Below are positions 59,085 to 64,000 of a stretch of 64,000 nucleotides of DNA, in pieces. The stretch lies in the NCBI GenBank assembly GCA_934660915.1, contig CAKUIF010000004.1:124001-188000 (forward strand). The letters are read 5' to 3'. The DNA is from an uncultured Olsenella sp. (lineage in GTDB: Bacteria > Actinomycetota > Coriobacteriia > Coriobacteriales > Atopobiaceae). The first letter of the stretch is position 1. Every line of letters begins with the position of its first letter. The notes under the pieces were generated by a model that was not told the origin of the DNA, ran no database searches, and saw only the letters and a program-made list of their open reading frames with translations. Position numbers and translations under genes: made by a program.

Positions 59085-59119
59085 AAAAATCTCCAGGAGC
59101 CATAGCAGCATCCGGGAGA
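59085..59119 (-). promoter_or_regulatory. Attenuator-like hairpin in the infC leader
   Basis: On minus TCTCC...GGAGA (59119-59115 with 59094-59090) encloses GGA...TCC and is followed by TTTTTAATGG, 45 nt before the infC start. A second hairpin GGGGCT-GAGCTTG-AGCCCC lies upstream near 59196-59214. The layout recalls L20-controlled leaders of infC operons in Gram-positives; the regulator is inferred. Confidence 0.55.
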
Positions 59120-59231
59120 CAATACTCCGCCCATGAGCGGAATCAACGTGTGTTGTTGTCTGACCAGACAGCTGCCGTAAAGGCGCCGTGTAGGTGGGGG
59201 CTCAAGCTCAGCCCCGCTTTTCCAAAAGAGA

Positions 59232-59260
59232 ATACTAGAGCAAGTGGGACCCCGCGGCAA
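59232..59260 (-). promoter_or_regulatory. Promoter candidate for infC-rpmI-rplT
   Basis: TTGCCG (59260-59255) and TAGTAT (59237-59232) separated by 17 nt on minus, giving a leader of about 185 nt that includes the attenuator-like hairpin. Confidence 0.5.
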
Positions 59261-59310
59261 GCCTCATCCACAATTGCTCCAGAATACCGGCGATTAAACC
59301 GTTGCCGTCG

Positions 59311-59820
59311 CTACATGGGCATCGTCGGGGCAACGAACACGCGGGTCTGGTACTCGCGGTCGAGGGCGTAGAGACCCTTCGGGTCGCTGCCGAACAGGTC
59401 CATGTTCTTGATCATGTCGGAGGCGTTGGCCTCCTCCTCGCCCTGTTCCTTCACGAACCAGTCGAGCATCTGCATGGCGCGGAAGTCGTGCACGTCGTTT
59501 GCGGCGGCGTAGCAGCGGTTGATGCACTCGGTGATGTGCTTCTCGTGCTCAAGGCCCGCCTCGAGGGGCTCGAGGTCGCTCGAGAAGGTCTTGTCGGGCT
59601 CTGCGATGGCGAGCATCTTTACCGAGACGTCGTTGTCAAGAAGGTAACGGCGCAGGATCTTTGCGTGGGCGACCTCCTCCTGCACCTGGACCATGTACCA
59701 GTTGGCGAATCCCTTGAGGCCGCGGTCCTCGTAGTAGTCCGCGAAGGTCAGATAGAGATACGCGGAATAGAGCTCCTCGTTGATCTGGTGGTTAAGAAGC
59801 TCGGAGAGTTTGGCATCCAT
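59311..59820 (-). CDS. Ferritin (iron-storage, Ftn type)
   Basis: Oxidises and stores iron in a 24-subunit shell. It has 169 residues. Ferroxidase ligands are visible in NEELYSAYLY (Glu near 17), QEEVAHAKIL (Glu and His near 50) and later EQGEEE. The four-helix bundle without a haem ligand points to non-haem bacterial ferritin. Monocistronic, just upstream of the infC operon. Confidence 0.95.
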   Translation of the reverse strand: MDAKLSELLNHQINEELYSAYLYLTFADYYEDRGLKGFANWYMVQVQEEVAHAKILRRYLLDNDVSVKMLAIAEPDKTFSSDLEPLEAGLEHEKHITECINRCYAAANDVHDFRAMQMLDWFVKEQGEEEANASDMIKNMDLFGSDPKGLYALDREYQTRVFVAPTMPM

Positions 59821-59928
59821 GTCTTTTCCTTTCGCCTCGGCGGGCCGGAATTAGCCGCGCCACATCATTTGTTCTATACCCCGCCAGCGGCAAAGGTATC
59901 TGCTACACTTATTCGGCACATCGCGTGC

Positions 59929-60012
59929 GCCCGAGTGGCGGAATGGCAGACGCGGCGGTCTCAAAAACCGCTGGGGAAACTCGTGTGGGTTCAAGTCCCA
60001 CCTCGGGCACCA
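59929..60012 (+). tRNA. tRNA-Leu (anticodon CAA), CCA encoded
   Basis: Class II tRNA on plus with acceptor GCCCGAG/CTCGGGC, long variable arm, anticodon CAA in loop CTCAAAA closed by GCGGT/ACCGC, T-loop GTTCAAGTC and encoded CCA (60010-60012). Confidence 0.97.
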
Positions 60013-60018
60013 TACAAC

Positions 60019-60043
60019 AACAAGGCCCCTTTCGGGGCCTTTT
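60019..60043 (+). terminator. Terminator after tRNA-Leu(CAA)
   Basis: Stem AAGGCCCC/GGGGCCTT with a TTTC loop and a following T run on plus, 6 nt beyond the tRNA. Confidence 0.93.
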
Positions 60044-60069
60044 TTCTTGCCTCGAGCCCTTGCGTGGGG

Positions 60070-60705
60070 CTACCTGAGGAAGGGGTTGCGCGAAAGCTCG
60101 GCGCTCATGGTCGTGGACGGGCCGTGTCCGCAGAGCAGCCGGGTGCTCGGATGGATACGGTCGGCAAGCTTGTGGAGAGACGCCAGAATCTGGCCCTCGT
60201 CTCCCCCGGCAAGGTCGGTTCGCCCATGGCTTCCGGGGAACAGCGTGTCTCCGACGAAGGCGACTCCCTCGGCGCTTCCTTTGCCAAGAAGGACAACGCC
60301 GCCCGGCGTATGGCCCGGAGCCTCGATGACCTCGAACTCAGCCGTACCCAGGTGCAGGATATCGCCGTCGGCAAGCTCACGGTCCGGCAACGGTGCGTTG
60401 TCGTCGTAGGCGATGCCGATCTCGGAGACCTCGCCGGCGTTCGTCGCGAGCTCGGCGTCGGCGGGATGGATCAGATACGGCGCCCCGCAGGCGCGCTTGA
60501 GCCCGGCCACGCCGCCCACATGGTCGCCGTGGCCGTGCGTGGCGACGATATAGTCGACACGGACATCCGCAAGCAGCTCGGCGATGGCGGCGCCGGAATC
60601 GCCGGGGTCGACGACCATACAGGCGCCTTCGCTGATATACGCGTAGCAGTTGGTCTGTATCGGGCCCACCACAAAGCAGCGGATCTCGTCCTTCTTGGTA
60701 GTCAT
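60070..60705 (-). CDS. MBL-fold metallo-hydrolase (glyoxalase II-like)
   Basis: Zinc hydrolase of 211 residues in the glyoxalase II/YcbL group. The metal motif THGHGDH is near residue 56, with further ligands in PGHTPG (near 131), GDTLF and CGHG. It starts with the family pattern GPIQTNCYAY. The ATG at 60705 has AGGAG 5 nt upstream overlapping the relA stop. A relA-MBL order is common in Firmicutes and Actinobacteria. The physiological substrate is unknown. Confidence 0.93.
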   Translation of the reverse strand: MTTKKDEIRCFVVGPIQTNCYAYISEGACMVVDPGDSGAAIAELLADVRVDYIVATHGHGDHVGGVAGLKRACGAPYLIHPADAELATNAGEVSEIGIAYDDNAPLPDRELADGDILHLGTAEFEVIEAPGHTPGGVVLLGKGSAEGVAFVGDTLFPGSHGRTDLAGGDEGQILASLHKLADRIHPSTRLLCGHGPSTTMSAELSRNPFLR

Positions 60706-60713
60706 AGAGGCTC

Positions 60714-63077
60714 CTATCCGCGACGTTTGAGCTGCTGGGCGCCCTCGCCCGGCATGAGACGCCTCGCGTCGTAGACCGACGGGACACGGCTGACGGTGGC
60801 CAGCAGAGAGTCGAGCAGGCTCGCGTCCGAGATGGACACGAGGAAGCGCAGGCGCGCGATACCCTGGTTGGAGGTCTGCGTGGCGCACGAGAGGATGTTT
60901 CCGCCCGCGTCGCCGATGGCGATGGTGGCGTCCTTGAGCAAGCCCATGCGGTCGGTCGCCTCTACGACGATCTCGACCCTGAACTCAGTAGCGCCCGAGG
61001 TGTCCCAGGCGACGTCGATCATGCGCTCGGGATGGGCCATGAGATCGGCGACGTTGGGGCAGTTGGAGCGGTGCACCGAGACGCCGCGGCCGCGGGTGAT
61101 GAAGCCGACGATGTCGTCGCCGGCAACGGGGTTGCAGCAGTGGGCGAGGTGCACGAGCAGGTCGGCGTCGCCCTTGACCACGACGCCGCAGTTGACGTGG
61201 CGCTTCTTGCCCTTGGACGCCTGTGAGATGGCGTAGGACTTCATGATGGGCTTGTCGGTCGCGAGGGCCTTGGCGCGCGCCGCCTTGGCCTCGGCCTCCT
61301 TGGCCGCCGCCTCAAGCTGCTCGGGAGACCCCTCGTTAAGGATCTCCTCGATGCGGTTCGCGGCGAGGTTCGCCGTGATCTTGCCGTTGTGGACGGCGGC
61401 GAAGAGGTCGTCGGCGTCCTTGAAGTTCAGCCCCTCGCACGAGCGCTCGATAGCCTTCACGGTGCGCTTGGCCCCGATGCCGTATCCGCGGCGGCGAAGC
61501 TCACGGGCGAGCTCGCCGCGTCCCTGCTCAGCGTCGTCGCTCTTCGACTCGCTCGAGAAGTACTTGCGGATCTTCGCGCGGGCCGAGGGCGTGACCACGA
61601 TGTTCATCCAGTCGTGGCTCGGCTTGGCGTTCTTGTTGGTCAGGATCTCGACACGGTCGCCCATATTCAGCTTGTAGGTGAGCGGAACGACCGAGCCGTT
61701 GACTTTGGCTCCGACGCAGTGGTTTCCGACCTCGGTGTGGACGGCGTAGGCGAAATCAAGCGGGGTGGAATCGCGGCGCAGGCTCAGCACCTCGCCCTTT
61801 GGCGTGAACACGAAGATCTCGTGCTCAAAGAGGTCCACGCGCAGGCTGTCGAGGAACTCGTGGGCGTCGTCGACGTCATCCTCGACGGCCCAGTCGAGGC
61901 TGCGGCGGATCCAGTTGATGGTCGAGTCGATCGCGCGGTCCTCGGCGCTCATCTTTCCGCGCGAGTTGCCGGACTTCTTGTAGAGCCAGTGGGCGGCGAT
62001 GCCGTACTCGGAGGCCTCGTGCATCTCGACTGTGCGGATCTGGATCTCGATGGGGCGACCGTCGGGGCCGACGACCGTCGTGTGCAGGGACTGGTAGAGG
62101 TTGGCCTTCGGCGTGGCGATGTAGTCCTTGAAACGGCCGGGAAGCGGGTGCCAGAGCGTGTGGACGGCGCCCAGGGCGGAGTAGCAGTCCCCCACCGTCT
62201 GCGTGATAACGCGCAGCGCGATGAGGTCGTAGATCTCGGAGAAGTCCCGGCCCTTGCGGGTCATCTTGAGGTAGATGGACCAGAGGTGCTTGGGGCGGCC
62301 CGTGATCTGATAGTCCTTGAGGCCCACGCGCTTGAGCTCGTCGTCAAGGGTCTTGATCGCGGCCTCGGCATCGTCCTCGCGCTGGGCGCGGGAGTCCTGC
62401 ACCATGCGGGCGACGCGCTGGTACTCCTCGGGCTCCAGCCAGAAGAATGCAAGGTCCTCGAGCTCCCACTTGATCGAGCTGATGCCCAGGCGATCTGCGA
62501 GGGGCGCGTAGACGTCCATGGTCTCGCGCGCCTTGAACAAGCGGCGGTCGGGCGGCAAGGCGGCCAGGGTGCGCATGTTGTGCAGGCGGTCGGCGAGCTT
62601 GATGATGACGACGCGGATGTCGTGGCTCATGGCCAAGAACATCTTTCGCAGGTTCCAGGCCTGCTTCTCGTCCATCGAGGCGACCTTGACGTTCGTGAGC
62701 TTGGTCACGCCGTCGACAAGGTCGGCGACCGTCTCGCCAAATAAGCCCTTGAGCTGGTCAAGCGAGGCGGAGGTGTCCTCGACGGTATCGTGGAGCAGGG
62801 CGGCGCAGATGGTGTCCTCGTCCATGCGGAGGTCCTTGGCGAGGATGAGCGCGACCTCAACGGGGTGGTTGATGTACGGCTCGCCCGAGCGCCTGCGCTG
62901 GTCGCGGTGGTAGTCGGCGGCGAAGCGATACGCGCGGGCGACCTTGTCGATGCTGTCGGCGTCCATATAGGACTTGCAGGCGCTCTCGAGCAGCCGGAAG
63001 TTTGCCGCCGCGGGGGGTTGCTTGATAGTCGGCTTGGGCGCGGGGGCGGCGGGGGCGCCGGACGTCTTGTCCTCCAT
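60714..63077 (-). CDS. rel: Bifunctional (p)ppGpp synthetase/hydrolase RelA/SpoT (Rel)
   Basis: Makes and degrades the stringent-response alarmone. It has 787 residues. The HD hydrolase domain is intact (HPVEVALILA then HDTVEDT at 96-102), followed by the synthetase (TGRPKHLWSIYLKM), TGS (VFTPKGEVLSL), zinc-finger-like CCNPVAGDDI and C-terminal ACT. Both activities are therefore likely, as in Rel of Gram-positives. The ATG at 63077 has AAAGG 7 nt upstream; another ATG at 63083 overlaps the recJ stop (ATGA). Confidence 0.96.
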   Translation of the reverse strand: MEDKTSGAPAAPAPKPTIKQPPAAANFRLLESACKSYMDADSIDKVARAYRFAADYHRDQRRRSGEPYINHPVEVALILAKDLRMDEDTICAALLHDTVEDTSASLDQLKGLFGETVADLVDGVTKLTNVKVASMDEKQAWNLRKMFLAMSHDIRVVIIKLADRLHNMRTLAALPPDRRLFKARETMDVYAPLADRLGISSIKWELEDLAFFWLEPEEYQRVARMVQDSRAQREDDAEAAIKTLDDELKRVGLKDYQITGRPKHLWSIYLKMTRKGRDFSEIYDLIALRVITQTVGDCYSALGAVHTLWHPLPGRFKDYIATPKANLYQSLHTTVVGPDGRPIEIQIRTVEMHEASEYGIAAHWLYKKSGNSRGKMSAEDRAIDSTINWIRRSLDWAVEDDVDDAHEFLDSLRVDLFEHEIFVFTPKGEVLSLRRDSTPLDFAYAVHTEVGNHCVGAKVNGSVVPLTYKLNMGDRVEILTNKNAKPSHDWMNIVVTPSARAKIRKYFSSESKSDDAEQGRGELARELRRRGYGIGAKRTVKAIERSCEGLNFKDADDLFAAVHNGKITANLAANRIEEILNEGSPEQLEAAAKEAEAKAARAKALATDKPIMKSYAISQASKGKKRHVNCGVVVKGDADLLVHLAHCCNPVAGDDIVGFITRGRGVSVHRSNCPNVADLMAHPERMIDVAWDTSGATEFRVEIVVEATDRMGLLKDATIAIGDAGGNILSCATQTSNQGIARLRFLVSISDASLLDSLLATVSRVPSVYDARRLMPGEGAQQLKRRG

Positions 63078-63079
63078 GA

Positions 63080-64000
63080 TCATACCTTTCCAACCACGGC
63101 CCCGAAGCTCGGGGCGATGGGTCTCGTCACGTGGGCGAGAAGCTCTTCCTGGGGACAATGTAACACCCAATCGCAGAAGTCCACGAACTCGTCTCGCCCT
63201 TGCAACCCTTCGAGGTAGCGAACCGACCGCTCAAGGTCCATGTGCGCAGGCGACGGCGCCATGCGCACGCGGCGGGAGTCGCCGAAGCCGTCGACGGAAA
63301 GAAACCCGAGCTCGGCGAAGACCGCAAGGCCGCTCTCGACCTCCGAGGGGTCGAGGGGGTGGGTAGGGTCGCACTGCGCGGCCATGGCGACGAGCTGCTC
63401 GACGTCGAGCGCGAAGGCGCCGTGGGCCGCGCGCGACAAGGAGACGAGGGCGCGCCAGAGGGCAACGAGGTCCGCGCGGGCGGGAGCCCCGGCCGCGAGG
63501 ATCTTCTCGTTGAGGCGCACGTCGCGCCCCCCGAACAGAAGGTGCACGCATGCGGCGAGGCCGTCGCGGCCGGCGCGGCCGCTCATCTGGTTGAACTCGA
63601 CCCGGCCGAACGGAAGCGTGTAGAGGACGACGTCGCGGACGTCGGGAAGGTTAACGCCCTCCCCGAACGCGCTCGTGGAGACGATGCATGCAAGGTCGCC
63701 TGCGCGGAACGCCGACTCGACCCGGCCTCGAACGTCGCGCGGCAAACCGGCGTTGTAGAAAGCGATTCTGCCGGCAAGGTCCGGGAGCCGGTGCCTGAGC
63801 AGGCGGACGACCTCGATGGATTGCTGGCGAGAAGTGACGTAGACGATGGTCTTGTTTCCGCCCGAGACGAGGCTGACGAGGGCGCTCTCGCGGTCGTGAA
63901 GGTTTCTGTGGTCGACGATGCGCAGGTTCACGCGGTCGGCGTCGTCGACGATAACGTCGCCCGAGTCGATGCCCAGAAGCGAGCAGATCTCGGCGGCTGC
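63080..64000 (-). CDS. C-terminal part of RecJ-type protein with RecQ-like helicase C module (start outside window)
   Basis: The open frame runs through the right edge; about 306 codons are present. The segment has SF2 helicase C motifs: IVYVTSRQQ, AFYNAGLPRDVRGRVESAFRAGD, STSAFGEGVNLPDVR and QMSGRAGRDG, closest in style to RecQ. A winged-helix-like tail follows. In many Gram-positives recJ lies directly upstream of rel, and some RecJ proteins carry a C-terminal helicase module, so I favour RecJ. A separate RecQ-like helicase is the alternative; the DHH domain would lie outside the window. Confidence 0.75.
   Translation of the reverse strand, partial: AAAEICSLLGIDSGDVIVDDADRVNLRIVDHRNLHDRESALVSLVSGGNKTIVYVTSRQQSIEVVRLLRHRLPDLAGRIAFYNAGLPRDVRGRVESAFRAGDLACIVSTSAFGEGVNLPDVRDVVLYTLPFGRVEFNQMSGRAGRDGLAACVHLLFGGRDVRLNEKILAAGAPARADLVALWRALVSLSRAAHGAFALDVEQLVAMAAQCDPTHPLDPSEVESGLAVFAELGFLSVDGFGDSRRVRMAPSPAHMDLERSVRYLEGLQGRDEFVDFCDWVLHCPQEELLAHVTRPIAPSFGAVVGKV

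Overview
The window is a high-GC bacterial chromosome segment of about 64 kb. It is dense with housekeeping genes, mostly on the minus strand, and has no insertion sequence, prophage or CRISPR array that I can see. High GC, CCA-encoding tRNA genes, GTG/TTG starts, a Rho with a very long disordered N-terminus, a BaiH/enoate-reductase-type flavoenzyme and a Coriobacteriia-type SPxES/PD-(D/E)XK-like hypothetical protein together suggest a Coriobacteriia gut or oral actinobacterium (Collinsella/Olsenella-like). This assignment is inference; no rRNA is present.

Layout. 1-3.2 kb: protein quality control (clpX partial, clpP, tig) with tRNA-Leu. 3.4-8.1 kb: carAB behind a probable PyrR-type attenuator. 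8.2-10.1 kb: NADP-glutamate dehydrogenase, tRNA-Gly and tRNA-Pro. 10.2-14.7 kb: a lipid kinase, an AT-rich inverted-repeat element, then ptsI and 1-phosphofructokinase, tRNA-Arg. 14.7-23.7 kb: a NUDIX hydrolase, four tRNA genes (Lys, Lys, His and the preceding Arg), a SWIM/SNF2 helicase, an old-yellow-enzyme reductase and two alpha/beta hydrolases. 23.7-29.8 kb: the aspartate family pathway, with hom-lysC-asd divergent from thrC-thrB. 29.9-34.8 kb: a complete branched-chain amino acid ABC importer (livK-H-M-G-F). 35-40.2 kb: VanZ-like protein, an unknown membrane protein, rho and a tandem MarR regulator. 40.3-46.4 kb: argS, pncB, a coiled-coil membrane protein, a PflX-like radical SAM protein and a TagO/WecA transferase. 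46.5-49.2 kb: a probable 6S RNA, ilvA, tRNA-Ala and a lone ABC ATPase. 49.2-50.7 kb: a lower-GC island with a nuclease-like gene bracketed by seven copies of a 13-bp dyad. 50.7-57.1 kb: a glycosyltransferase-GtrA fusion and the ilvD-ilvB-ilvN-ilvC operon. 57.1-57.8 kb: an unexplained structured leader with an 18-codon reading frame. 57.8-64 kb: infC-rpmI-rplT, ferritin, tRNA-Leu, an MBL hydrolase, relA/spoT and the C-terminal part of a RecJ-type protein with a helicase module.

The genes fit an amino-acid-centred metabolism. Threonine made by hom/thrB/thrC feeds ilvA, whose product 2-oxobutyrate feeds ilvBN-ilvC-ilvD for isoleucine, while livKHMGF imports the same end products. Glutamate dehydrogenase and carAB link nitrogen to pyrimidine and arginine synthesis.

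The strongest candidates for something undescribed are the dyad-bracketed nuclease-like gene (49242-50706), the leader with two mutually exclusive long pairings upstream of ilvD (57441-57735), and the 123-bp inverted-repeat element at 11164-11286. Other points of note are a predicted AUA start for infC and a MarR protein made of two fused winged-helix units.
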